Source of the DNA: Streptomyces sp. NL15-2K
GTDB taxonomy: Bacteria > Actinomycetota > Actinomycetes > Streptomycetales > Streptomycetaceae
DNA length: 64,000 bases
Assembly (NCBI RefSeq): GCF_030551255.1
Contig: NZ_CP130630.1
Coordinates: 6,739,501-6,803,500, forward strand
Reading direction: 5' to 3'
Both the position numbers and the translations under genes were made by a program. Positions 9,054-16,712 of this stretch are shown here, one piece after another; within the stretch, counting starts at the first letter, position 1; each line of letters starts with the position of its first letter. The notes under the pieces are model-generated. The model was not told the origin of the DNA. It saw only the letters and a program-made list of their open reading frames with translations, and searched no databases.

Positions 9054-9089
9054 TGCCCCGGCGGGGCGAACGTTGCCCGTCGGGGTACT
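9052..9089 (+). terminator. Bidirectional terminator between convergent genes
   Basis: AGTGCCCCGGCGGG (9052-9065) and CCCGTCGGGGTACT (9076-9089) pair over 14 bp with two G.T wobbles. They lie exactly between the tetR stop and the stop of the convergent MaoC-like gene and overlap both ends. Confidence 0.65.
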
Positions 9090-9927
9090 AGACCAGCGGG
9101 TAGACGCCCCCGGTCACGTGCACGCGGCCCCCGCCGCGCAGCTCGAAGAGCCCGCCCTCCGCGGCGTACGTCACCGTCCCCGGCAGGGGCACCGGCGCCC
9201 GGAAGCCGGCCCGCACCAGAACGGCCGCCGGTGTGCCGTGCGCGGCGACGCAGCGGGCCACGGTCCACATGCCGTGCGCGATGGCCCGGGGGAAGCCGAA
9301 CAGGCGGGCGGTGAGCGGGTGGAGGTGGATGGGGTTGCGGTCACCGGAGACCGCGCCGTACCGCCGTCCGACGTCGCCGGCGAGCCGCCACTCGGCGACG
9401 GCGGGCAGCGGCGGCCGGTGTTCGACCGGTTCGGACGGGGGCGTACGGCTGCCCGTCCGGTGCCGGGCCAGATACGTGCTCCTCGACTCCCACACGACCT
9501 CGTCCCCTGCCCGCATCTCGCTGACCACGGCCGCCTCGGTGCCGCGCCGATGTGGAGCCAAGCCCTCGACGTATCCGGTGAGTTCGTAGGTCCCGGTCGC
9601 CGCCAGTGCCCGCCGCTGCGTGATCTCGACCGACGTGTGGACGAGCCCGAGCAGCGGCAGCGGGAAGTCCCGTCCGCTCATCAGCCGCATGGCCAGCGGG
9701 AAGCCGAGCACGTGCGGGTACGTCACCGGCAGCGCGTCGTCCCCGGTCGCGAACCCGCACACCCGCTCGTAGGCGGCCAGGTGCGCGAGGTCGACGCGCA
9801 CGCCGGGCAGCACGAGTCGGGTGCGGGGGAACTCCGCGTCCGGGCGCGGCCGTTTGAAGGGGGAGAGCAGGGCGCCGCGGGCGAGGAGGGGAGGAAGGGA
9901 GGGGGTCTGGGCCAGGGTGATGGTCAC
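9088..9927 (-). CDS. MaoC/hot-dog dehydratase-like protein
   Basis: A 279-residue protein with a C-terminal MaoC-type hot-dog domain. The motif YGAVSGDRNPIHLHPLTARLFGFP contains the D-x-N-x-x-H catalytic signature, followed by AIAHGMWTVAR. Such proteins hydrate or dehydrate (R)-3-hydroxyacyl-CoA or enoyl-CoA esters. The N-terminal half is probably a degenerate second hot-dog, as in two-domain MaoC proteins. The GTG at 9927 is chosen because a GGGAG ribosome-binding site lies just upstream. It is divergent from an acyl-CoA synthetase, which supports a role in fatty-acid metabolism. Confidence 0.85.
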   Translation of the reverse strand: MTITLAQTPSLPPLLARGALLSPFKRPRPDAEFPRTRLVLPGVRVDLAHLAAYERVCGFATGDDALPVTYPHVLGFPLAMRLMSGRDFPLPLLGLVHTSVEITQRRALAATGTYELTGYVEGLAPHRRGTEAAVVSEMRAGDEVVWESRSTYLARHRTGSRTPPSEPVEHRPPLPAVAEWRLAGDVGRRYGAVSGDRNPIHLHPLTARLFGFPRAIAHGMWTVARCVAAHGTPAAVLVRAGFRAPVPLPGTVTYAAEGGLFELRGGGRVHVTGGVYPLV

Positions 9928-9971
9928 GACGTGTCTCCCACCTCGGGGTCTTCTGCTACTCCAAAGTAATG

Positions 9972-9984
9972 TTACCGGAGGTAA
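9972..9984 (+). promoter_or_regulatory. Palindromic operator TTACC-gga-GGTAA
   Basis: A perfect 5-bp inverted repeat with a 3-bp centre sits in the 280-bp divergent region between the MaoC-like gene and the acyl-CoA synthetase. An adjacent TACT/AGTA pair lies at its left. The layout fits a TetR-type operator controlling both genes. Confidence 0.5.
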
Positions 9985-10208
9985 TGACACGCGTAACTGA
10001 CAAAGGCTCACCTTGCGGGCGAGGTTGCACAGGCCCGACTCCGGACCGCCCCCGAACCCGCACGAACCCCCCACGTCAGCCCCCTAGGATCGCCGTCCTA
10101 ACCGGCGGTAACTCACCGAGCCGCACACTGCCGGTGAACGCGCCGGTACGCACCGCGCGTACCACATGCAGCAGAGCGGTACTCAGCTGCACGCCCCAGG
10201 AGCTGCCC

Positions 10209-12134
10209 ATGTCCCTCGCCTACGCATCCGGTCACGACTACGACGGCGCGCCCGTTCTCGTGGAACCGGAGATCCGGCGTCTGGACGGGGAGGTCCGCGA
10301 GGTGTCGGTACCGCCGCTCGTCCCGCCGGCGACGCACGGCTCGCTCGCCGACCTGCCCTTCGACAACGCGAGCGAGGCTCCTGAGGACCGGGTGATGAGC
10401 CGCCGTACGGAGAACGGCGCGTGGGTCCATGTCACGGCGGCTCAGTTCGCGGCGCAGGTCCTGGCCCTGGCCAAGGGGATGATCGCGGAAGGGCTGGTGC
10501 AGGGCGACCGGATCGCCATCATGGCCCGGACGACGTACGAGTGGACGCTCCTCGACTTCGCCGCGTGGGCCGCCGGCCTGGTCACCGTGCCGATCTACCC
10601 CACCTCCTCCGTCTTCCAGGCCCGGTGGATCCTCCAGGACTCGGGCGCGGTCGCCCTGGTGACGGAGGAAGCCGGCCAGGCGTCGGCGCTGGGCCCGGAA
10701 CTCAACCGGCTGCCCGACCTGCGCCACATGTGGATCATGGAGAAGGGGCACCTGGACCGGCTGGCGGAGCTCGGCGCCCAGGTCCCGGACCAGGAAATCG
10801 CCATACGGCGCGGGGTGTTGGTCCCGGACACGCTCGCCACCGTCGTCTACACCTCCGGCACCACCGGCCGCCCCAAGGGCTGCGTGCTCACGCACGGCAA
10901 CTTCCTCGCGGAGATCGACAACGCGATCGAACTCCTTTCCCCGGTCTTCAAGAGCAAGAGCAAGAACCAGTCGACCGAAGACCTCGCCACCCTCCTCTTC
11001 CTCCCCATGTCGCACGTCTTCGGCCGCATGGTGGCGATCGCCTGCGTCCGCGCGCGCGTACGGCTGGGCCACGCGCCGAGCCTGAAGTCGGAGGACCTGG
11101 TGGCGGACATGGGCAGCTTCAAGCCGACCTTCCTGGTGGTCATCCCGTACATGCTGGAGAAGGTCTTCAACAGCGCGCGAGCCAAGGCGGAGCGCGGCGG
11201 CCGGGCGACGGTCTTCGACCGCGCGGCGAGCGTGGCCCGCCGCTACGGCGAGGCGCTGGAGCAACGCAAGCACGGCACCGGCTCCGGCCCGAGCGCCGCG
11301 CTGAAGGCGGCCCGCTCCTTCTACGACCCCCTCGTCTACCGCCGTATCCGCAAGGCCATGGGCGGCAGGGTCCGCCACATCATCTGCGGCGGCTCCCCAC
11401 TCGGCCGCGACCTCGAGGCCTTCTACTCGGGCGCAGGTATGGAGATCTACGAGGGCTACGGTCTGACCGAGTCGACAGCCGCGGCCACCGTCACACCGCC
11501 GCTCAAACCCCGCCTCGGCACGGTGGGTTGGCCGATGCCCGGCACCAAGGTCCGGATCGCGGCGGACGGCGAGATCCTGCTCACCGGCGGCCAGGTGTTC
11601 CGCGGCTACTGGGACCCGTACGGGGGCGGGGTGATCCCGGCCTCCGCCGACGGCTGGTTCCCGACGGGCGACATCGGCAGCCTGGACGACGAGGGCTACC
11701 TGACGATCACCGGCCGCAAGAAGGAGATCATCATCACGGCAGGCGGCAAGAACATGGCCCCCGCCCCCCTGGAGAACTGGCTCCGCTCCCATCCCCTGAT
11801 CTCCCAGTGCCTCGTCCTGGGCGATCGCCGCCCTTACATCTCCGCCCTGATCACCCTGGACATGGACGGCGTCAACCACTGGCGCCAGATGAACGGCAAG
11901 CACCCGGTCCCGGCGGAACTCCTCGTCAACGACGAGGAGCTGAGGAGCGTCCTGCAACGGGCCGTGGACGAGGCCAACAAACTCGTCTCCCGCCCCGAGT
12001 CCATCCGCCGCTTCACCATCCTCCCCGTGGACTTCACGGAACAGTCGGGCCACCTCACCCCGTCGATGAAGCTGCGGCGCGAGGCGGTCATGCGGGACTT
12101 CGCCAGGGAGGTGGAAGGGCTGTACGAGACGTGA
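10209..12134 (+). CDS. Long-chain fatty acid-CoA ligase (AMP-forming, FadD15-like)
   Basis: A 641-residue adenylate-forming enzyme that activates fatty acids to acyl-CoA. The P-loop-like signature YTSGTTGRPKGCVLTHGN is near residue 217, the EGYGLTES motif near 417 and the GDIGSLDDEGYLTITGRKKE hinge near 490. The catalytic Lys region SMKLRREAVMRDF lies at the C-terminus. The overall length and long C-domain match the actinobacterial FadD15/ACSL-like subgroup. The ATG at 10209 follows a CAGGAG ribosome-binding site. The leader is about 280 bp long and carries the palindrome at 9972. Confidence 0.92.
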   Translation: MSLAYASGHDYDGAPVLVEPEIRRLDGEVREVSVPPLVPPATHGSLADLPFDNASEAPEDRVMSRRTENGAWVHVTAAQFAAQVLALAKGMIAEGLVQGDRIAIMARTTYEWTLLDFAAWAAGLVTVPIYPTSSVFQARWILQDSGAVALVTEEAGQASALGPELNRLPDLRHMWIMEKGHLDRLAELGAQVPDQEIAIRRGVLVPDTLATVVYTSGTTGRPKGCVLTHGNFLAEIDNAIELLSPVFKSKSKNQSTEDLATLLFLPMSHVFGRMVAIACVRARVRLGHAPSLKSEDLVADMGSFKPTFLVVIPYMLEKVFNSARAKAERGGRATVFDRAASVARRYGEALEQRKHGTGSGPSAALKAARSFYDPLVYRRIRKAMGGRVRHIICGGSPLGRDLEAFYSGAGMEIYEGYGLTESTAAATVTPPLKPRLGTVGWPMPGTKVRIAADGEILLTGGQVFRGYWDPYGGGVIPASADGWFPTGDIGSLDDEGYLTITGRKKEIIITAGGKNMAPAPLENWLRSHPLISQCLVLGDRRPYISALITLDMDGVNHWRQMNGKHPVPAELLVNDEELRSVLQRAVDEANKLVSRPESIRRFTILPVDFTEQSGHLTPSMKLRREAVMRDFAREVEGLYET

Positions 12135-12192
12135 ACATGTGCTTTCCTGCGCTGGAACCAGTAAGGGACAGCGGGGAAAGCAGGGGACGGCC

Positions 12193-13734
12193 GTGGGGGC
12201 GATGGGGCGTGGGCAGGGGCTCGACGAGCTGCTGAGAGTGGTACAGCGGTGCGGGCAACCGGGGGAGACGCTGGAGTGGCTGCGGCGGTGGACCGGGGCG
12301 GAGGTCGCCTGGATCGACGGCGGGGCCCTCGGGAACGGGGTCGTCGCGGCGACGCCGGGTTTTCCAGGGGTCGTAGAGGCACTTCAGGCGCAAGTGGAGC
12401 GGCTGGCCGACGGCAGGCTCGCCGCGGCCACGACACGGGTGGGCGATCTGGAGGTGCGCCTGGAAGCGTTCGGCAGGCGCGAGCCACGTTCCGTGCTAGT
12501 GACGGCCAGTGCGGCGGCGCTGTCGCGGGAGGCGGCGGCACTGGTGTCTCAGGCCGGCGGGCTGCTCCAGCTGCTGGGCGAGGCGTCCCGGGCCGACGAC
12601 AGCGCCCGCGGTGACGAGGACAAGGCGCGAGCCCTGCGTTTCGCGGTGCTGACCGCGCTGATGACCGGGGACGTCACGCTGGCCCGGCGGATGACCAGCT
12701 GGGACGTCCCGCCGCTGCTGGGTGCCGAGCGCGTACGGGTCCACCTGTTGCACTGCCCTCCGGCCGACCGCGACCGGTTGGCCAGAACCTTCCAGGACGC
12801 CTCCGGCTATCACGGCCACGGCCTGATGGTGCACTGCCCGGCGTTCGAGGAGCACCTGATCTGCCCGATCGCCGAGGCCACCGAGAACGCCGCCCCGGAC
12901 GACCGGCTGGACCGGCTGGAACACGGACAGGTCCTACGACGACTGGTCCGCGAGAATCCCGGATACGCGCTCGGCGTCAGCAGACCCCACCCGCTCACCG
13001 CCCTCGCGGAAGCCTACGGCGAGGCCCTGCACGCCCTGGCCGTCGCCCGCAACTCCCCGGACCGGCTGGCGGCCTACCGAGGCCGCCCCCTCCTGATCGA
13101 CGTGCTGCCCCGCCCGGCGGCCACCGCCTGGGCCCGCGCCCACGTGGCACCGCTGCACGCCGAACCGAAACTCACCCAGGACATCACCCGCCTCGCCGTG
13201 ACCTTCCCCAGGACCGCCGTCGCCGGCCTGCTGCGCGTCAGCCGCACCACCGTCGTCGCGCACTGCGGCCGGGCGGAAAGAGCCCTGGGCCTGGATCTCG
13301 GCGACGTCCGCGCCCGCGCCGAACTGGACCTGGCCCTGGCCCTCACCGACCTGCCCCCCGACCCCGCGGCCGTACCCCGGCAGGTCCCACCGACCCTCGC
13401 CGAACTCCTCCACACCGCCCCCGCCATCACCTGGGCGGCTACCTTCCTCCAGCCCCTGCGAGACGTACGGCACCGCGATCTCGAGGCCACCGTGCGGGCG
13501 TGGATCGACCACAACACCGACGCCCAGCGGACGGCCGAGGCCCTCGCGCTGAGCCGCAACACCATACGGGCCCGCCTCCGGACGGCCGAACGCCTCCTCA
13601 ACCGGGACCTGTTGACGACAGCCTCGGGCATCCACGACGTCGTCCACGCGATCGCGGTCACTGGGCACCGTGCACACTCCGGTGACGGAAGTGGCCACCG
13701 TGCACGGTGGTCCAAGAGCGACACCGCCGCCTAG
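12193..13734 (+). CDS. PucR/CdaR-type helix-turn-helix regulator
   Basis: About 513 residues from the GTG at 12193; an ATG at 12202 is an alternative. The C-terminus carries the PucR-type HTH (DLEATVRAWIDHNTDAQRTA, then ALALSRNTIRARLRTAERLL). A second HTH-like segment (RTAVAGLLRVSRTTVVAHCGRAE) lies about 100 residues upstream. The N-terminal half resembles a sensory/GGDEF-like regulator domain but no ligand motif is recognisable. The gene ends 48 bp before a secreted-protein gene, and its last codons contain a palindrome, so it may control that neighbour. Confidence 0.82.
   Translation: MGAMGRGQGLDELLRVVQRCGQPGETLEWLRRWTGAEVAWIDGGALGNGVVAATPGFPGVVEALQAQVERLADGRLAAATTRVGDLEVRLEAFGRREPRSVLVTASAAALSREAAALVSQAGGLLQLLGEASRADDSARGDEDKARALRFAVLTALMTGDVTLARRMTSWDVPPLLGAERVRVHLLHCPPADRDRLARTFQDASGYHGHGLMVHCPAFEEHLICPIAEATENAAPDDRLDRLEHGQVLRRLVRENPGYALGVSRPHPLTALAEAYGEALHALAVARNSPDRLAAYRGRPLLIDVLPRPAATAWARAHVAPLHAEPKLTQDITRLAVTFPRTAVAGLLRVSRTTVVAHCGRAERALGLDLGDVRARAELDLALALTDLPPDPAAVPRQVPPTLAELLHTAPAITWAATFLQPLRDVRHRDLEATVRAWIDHNTDAQRTAEALALSRNTIRARLRTAERLLNRDLLTTASGIHDVVHAIAVTGHRAHSGDGSGHRARWSKSDTAA
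13666..13710 (+). promoter_or_regulatory. Repeated CACCGTGCAC boxes, second in a 16-bp palindrome
   Basis: CACCGTGCAC occurs at 13666 and again at 13696, exactly 30 bp (about three helical turns) apart. The second copy is inside the perfect palindrome CCACCGTGCACGGTGG (13695-13710). The boxes overlap the last codons of the PucR-type gene and lie 73-117 bp before the secreted-protein start. This is a plausible operator for the latter. Confidence 0.5.
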
Positions 13735-13782
13735 CTTGCTCCCAGGGCCGAACGGCACCTGAGCTCACAACCTGGGGGTTTG

Positions 13783-14187
13783 ATGAACAAGTTGCGCATC
13801 GGGGGGATCATGGTCGCCGCGGCGGCGATGGTCGCGATGGCCGGTTCGCCGGCTTCGGCCGGCACGAGCGTCAGCTCGTGGGGCCAGAGCGTGAGGAGCA
13901 ACTGCGACAACAGCTCGAAGGGCACGTTCGACGACGACGGCGAGCACTTCTACCTCACCGACCTGTGTGCCGACAGCATGTCCGCGGTGATGAAGGTGGA
14001 CGTCGCGCCGTACCAGTCGGGCGGTGGTTACGACTTCACCATCTGGAACTCGAACACGGCCGGCAGCACCGTGGACGTGAACAAGAGCTACGCCGAGGGA
14101 ACGGGCGTCTGCATCCAGGCGGGCCTGGGCGAGTCCAGCTCCGGCGAGTGGGGCGGCTGGGGCTACTGGACCTGCGGCGTCGCCTGA
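13783..14187 (+). CDS. Small secreted protein, four cysteines
   Basis: A 134-residue protein with a clear Sec signal peptide: MNKLRIGG, a hydrophobic Ala/Val/Met core, and probable cleavage after ASA at residue 26. The mature part is small, acidic and rich in Ser/Gly/Trp. Four Cys (41, 62, 110, 131) could form two disulfides. I do not recognise the family. A CTGGGGG ribosome-binding site fits the ATG at 13783. It is convergent with the interrupted DUF397 gene. Confidence 0.75.
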   Translation: MNKLRIGGIMVAAAAMVAMAGSPASAGTSVSSWGQSVRSNCDNSSKGTFDDDGEHFYLTDLCADSMSAVMKVDVAPYQSGGGYDFTIWNSNTAGSTVDVNKSYAEGTGVCIQAGLGESSSGEWGGWGYWTCGVA

Positions 14188-14197
14188 TCCCTTGCGG

Positions 14198-14243
14198 TCA
14201 CTTCCCGACCTGGGCGAGGAAGTTCGCCCAGGTCGTGGGGAGA
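14198..14243 (-). pseudogene. 3' end of a DUF397 gene, severed by the TnpB-element insertion
   Basis: The minus strand reads PTTWANFLAQVGK and then a stop, the typical C-terminus of DUF397 proteins. The matching 5' part lies 2.27 kb away at 16513-16712. Joining the two at the shared GAGA (TCTC on the coding strand) restores GPQLSVSPTTWANFLAQVGK with no frameshift, which is what the family consensus expects. This fragment also contains the hairpin at 14206-14235. Confidence 0.8.
14206..14235 (-). terminator. Perfect 12-bp hairpin at the end of the DUF397 gene
   Basis: CGACCTGGGCGA and TCGCCCAGGTCG pair perfectly around the 6-nt loop ggaagt. It overlaps the last codons of the DUF397 remnant and follows the convergent secreted-protein stop by 18 bp. 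It could stop transcription from either side. Confidence 0.55.
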
Positions 14244-14413
14244 GGGTCACTAACAGCGGACCGATTGGCTTGGGTTTCCTTGGTGTTGCTGTGATTCTTC
14301 CGGTCTCTTCGGGGTTCTTGCGGTTGCTGCGTGACCTTTCCGGGCGGAGCGCGTTGTGTAAGTGAGTTCGATGATCGGACAGTGGTTCTGGGTGGCCGGG
14401 CGGGGGTGACAGG

Positions 14414-16504
14414 GTGCGGCGGAAGGTCGAGCTGGGTGAGGGGCAGGCGGAGCGGGTGGCGTGCGCGTCGGCGTCCGCGTTCCGCGGCCTGGATGCCGTC
14501 ACCGGCGAGGTGCTGGGCGCCGATGTGCTGGCCGGGCGGGTGGGCTGGCTGACCGCTCTGGTCGAGAGCATGTGCGCGGAAGTGACCGGCGCCCGCTGGA
14601 ACCGCCCGGACCTGGCCCGGCTCGCCTGCGGGCGGGACCTGTCGGGGCAGCGGCTGCCGTCGAACGCGTGGATGGCGTTGCGGATGCTGGGCTGGGCGGC
14701 CACCGTGCGCGAAGGACTGTACGTTCCTGACCGGGTGCGGCGGGTCGCCGAGGAGCAGGCCGGGCGGGCGCTGCGTTCGGCCTGGTGGCGTACCCAGATC
14801 ACCGACGCGGTACTGGCCACCTGGCCCACCGGCCCCGACGCTGATCCGATGCGGCGCACGGCGGGCGAGTGGGAGGCGCTGCGGGCGGCCTGTCCGGACG
14901 GGCAGGGTGTGGCGGCCTCGGTGCTGCGCGCCCGTACCCGGCAGATCGCTGCTTTCCACACCACGCATGGGCGGCTGCCCGCCGGTCTGTGTGAGCTGGA
15001 GGCGGCGCCGGGCGGTGGCCGTCAGGTGGTGCTGGCCGCCGCCGACAAGCAGCTGGCCACGCTGGCCCGCTGCGAGGACGACCCGGCCCGCTACGCGGTC
15101 CTGACCGTGCGCCTGCCGGTGCGGCCCGACCCCCGCACCCGGGGTGACTGGCACTCCGTGGTGATCCGGTTCCGGCTGCCGCCCACCATCCCCGTCACGG
15201 CCGCCCTGCATGCACCGACCCTGCGCCTGCGCGGCGGACGCCTGCGCCTGGACGTCGCCCACACCACCGCCGTGCCCACGACCCGGCGGGACGGACATCT
15301 GCGGGCGGTGGCCTTCGACTACGGGCTGAACACCCTGCTCACCGGCGGGACACTGACCCTGGCCGGCGGCACCCAGCCGACCGTGCACACGAACGGGCAG
15401 CCGGTGTTCTTCCGCCCGGACGGGGTACTGGCCAAGGCCGACCGGCTGCGTGTGCTGGCCGAACAGCTGGGGGCCAAGGTCGCCCACCTGCAGTCCCTGA
15501 CCGACGGCCGCACCGCATCCGGGCTGCGCCCCGATCCGCTCACCGCGGCGAAACTGGCGGTGCTGCGCACCGAGCACGCGCGGGTGAGCAAGCGTCGTAC
15601 GCGGCTGAACGAGCAGCTCGCCAGGGCCGCCGCCCACTTCATGGTCGGCCACGCCCGCGCCGCGAGAGCGTCGGTGATCTACCTGGAGGACCTGCGGGAC
15701 ATGGAGGCCCGGGGCAAGGGCCGCACCCTGAACACCCGCCTGTCCAGCAGTGTGCGCGGGCAGATCGTCGCCCACACCCGCCACCAGGCCGCCCGCTATG
15801 GGATCGCGGTGGTCATCGTCCCCGCGCGCGGCACCTCGAAGTACTGCCCCACCTGCCTGAGCGTCTTGCGGCACCGCGCCGCCCCCGACCGCACCACACC
15901 GGGCTGGAAATGGGCGAGCTGTCCCGACACCGCCTGCGGATACAGCGCGGACCGGGACGTCGCGGCCTGGCAGCGGATCGGCGCCCGCGGCCTGCAACAC
16001 CAGCACACAACTGTCCTGGACCGCAGCAGCGGCACGTACGTGATCCGCCGCACGGCCCCGGAGCTGGACCAGCCGGTCCGGCACACCACCCACCCCAGGC
16101 CTGCCACCGAGTCCGGTCCGCAGCAGCAGTCCGCTGCTGCCGTGGACCGGACGAAGGCGGGACCGACGAGAAACCGCCCTGTGCCCAGGCAGCGACGCAG
16201 GGTCCCCGCCCCACCCGGAACACCCGCAGCGCGGACCGCTGTTGCGGGCCCGGGTGGAAAGCGTCCGGCGGGGCGGATGCCCCAGTCACCCACCCGCCGC
16301 ACCCAGCGGCGGCGCAGGCGGCAGGCACCGCACACGATGAGCACCCCCACCCGGCACCAGCCACGCGGGGCCAGACTCGGCGCAGGCTTCCACCTGCACA
16401 CCCACGCCACCCCCGTCACACGACGGATACAGCCCGGGGCACAGCCGAGATCTCTTTTCCACCGGAGCCGGGCCGACAACCCAGCCCCACCCAGGAAAAC
16501 CTAA
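14414..16504 (+). CDS. tnpB: Large TnpB-like RNA-guided-nuclease-family protein (RuvC + zinc ribbon)
   Basis: A 696-residue protein from a GTG start. The split RuvC nuclease is visible: AFDYGLN (D302), IYLEDLRD (E425) and, after the zinc ribbon, SADRDVAAWQRI (D513/D515). The zinc ribbon has C478, C481, C503 and C508 (CPTC and CPDTAC). All three acidic positions are present, so it may be catalytically competent. The N-terminal 300 residues would hold the wedge/REC-like region. Typical TnpB is about 400 residues. The last ~160 residues here are Arg/Pro-rich and low-complexity, and the DNA encoding them is full of hairpins, as expected if an omega RNA overlaps the 3' end. Confidence 0.8.
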   Translation: MRRKVELGEGQAERVACASASAFRGLDAVTGEVLGADVLAGRVGWLTALVESMCAEVTGARWNRPDLARLACGRDLSGQRLPSNAWMALRMLGWAATVREGLYVPDRVRRVAEEQAGRALRSAWWRTQITDAVLATWPTGPDADPMRRTAGEWEALRAACPDGQGVAASVLRARTRQIAAFHTTHGRLPAGLCELEAAPGGGRQVVLAAADKQLATLARCEDDPARYAVLTVRLPVRPDPRTRGDWHSVVIRFRLPPTIPVTAALHAPTLRLRGGRLRLDVAHTTAVPTTRRDGHLRAVAFDYGLNTLLTGGTLTLAGGTQPTVHTNGQPVFFRPDGVLAKADRLRVLAEQLGAKVAHLQSLTDGRTASGLRPDPLTAAKLAVLRTEHARVSKRRTRLNEQLARAAAHFMVGHARAARASVIYLEDLRDMEARGKGRTLNTRLSSSVRGQIVAHTRHQAARYGIAVVIVPARGTSKYCPTCLSVLRHRAAPDRTTPGWKWASCPDTACGYSADRDVAAWQRIGARGLQHQHTTVLDRSSGTYVIRRTAPELDQPVRHTTHPRPATESGPQQQSAAAVDRTKAGPTRNRPVPRQRRRVPAPPGTPAARTAVAGPGGKRPAGRMPQSPTRRTQRRRRRQAPHTMSTPTRHQPRGARLGAGFHLHTHATPVTRRIQPGAQPRSLFHRSRADNPAPPRKT
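16111..16426 (+). ncRNA. Candidate omega/reRNA-like structured region at the tnpB 3' end
   Basis: Several strong hairpins lie in series. GTCCGGTCC/GGACCGGAC (16111-16152) encloses GCAGCAGC/GCTGCTGC. CCACCCGG/CCGGGTGG (about 16211-16257) encloses CCCGCA/TGCGGG. CCGCCGC-accca-GCGGCGG spans 16294-16312, and CCGTC-acac-GACGG spans 16413-16426. In TnpB systems the guide RNA is made from the 3' end of tnpB plus the element right end, with the guide just outside the element. Here that would be the DNA after about 16512. The RNA itself is inferred; the hairpins are direct observation. Confidence 0.5.
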
Positions 16505-16512
16505 GCTCATCT

Positions 16513-16712
16513 GAGACGCTGAGCTGAGGCCCGGTGGGGTTCTTGGAGTCGCGGATGTGGATGGTGTGGGGGCAGGGGGCGACCTCCAGGCAGTCGCCGC
16601 CTTCGCCGCTGCTGTGGCTGGATTTGCGCCAGGGGTAGGCGGCTTCGAGGCATTCGCCTCCCTCACCGTCGCTGTAGCTGGACTTGAACCAGCTGAGTTC
16701 CTCGCTGCTCAT
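16513..16712 (-). pseudogene. 5' part of a DUF397 gene, interrupted
   Basis: It starts at ATG 16712 and encodes a DUF397 module preceded by a partial duplicate of its own N-terminal motif (WFKSSYSDGEGGECLEAA, then WRKSSHSSGEGGDCLEVA). It continues to IRDSKNPTGPQLSVS, where homology stops at the TnpB element; reading past that point is element sequence. The start overlaps the end of the upstream XRE gene as ATGA. DUF397 proteins are usually co-encoded with XRE/DUF5753 regulators (Bld-like small regulators). Confidence 0.82.

Larger units (their letters stand above)
14244..16512 (+). mobile_element. Autonomous-looking TnpB-type insertion in a DUF397 gene
   Basis: The boundaries come from rebuilding the interrupted gene. 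The sequence GAGA occurs at 14240-14243 and again at 16513-16516, and joining the flanks there restores a DUF397 protein in frame. The insert is about 2269 bp and holds one TnpB-like gene and about 170 bp of left-end sequence; its 3' region is highly structured. No Y1 (TnpA) or serine transposase is present, so it is either a non-autonomous IS605/IS1341-type element or relies on a transposase elsewhere. The 4-bp repeat could be a target duplication or shared target/end homology. IS605-type elements normally leave no duplication. Confidence 0.75.

Noticed and set aside
10113..12053. Long antisense frames opposite fadD, nuoD, nuoG, nuoM and recQ
   Set aside because: High GC leaves the reverse frames of strongly biased genes open. 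Their residue composition (Arg/Asp/Val/His-rich, no domains) is typical of shadows.
14206..14235. The hairpin at 14206-14235 as only a transcription terminator
   Set aside because: It lies inside the coding end of the DUF397 fragment, so its symmetry could come from coding sequence. It is kept as a candidate with moderate confidence.
14198..16093. A long open frame of 631 codons antisense to the tnpB gene
   Set aside because: Only its last codons (PTTWANFLAQVGK) have meaning, being the DUF397 fragment. The rest is the reverse of the tnpB coding sequence, and the frame is open only because of GC bias.
14414..16504. The large TnpB-like protein being a CRISPR Cas12 effector
   Set aside because: No direct-repeat array or cas1/cas2 gene is seen in the window, and the boundaries are those of a transposon insertion. 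It stays in the TnpB family.
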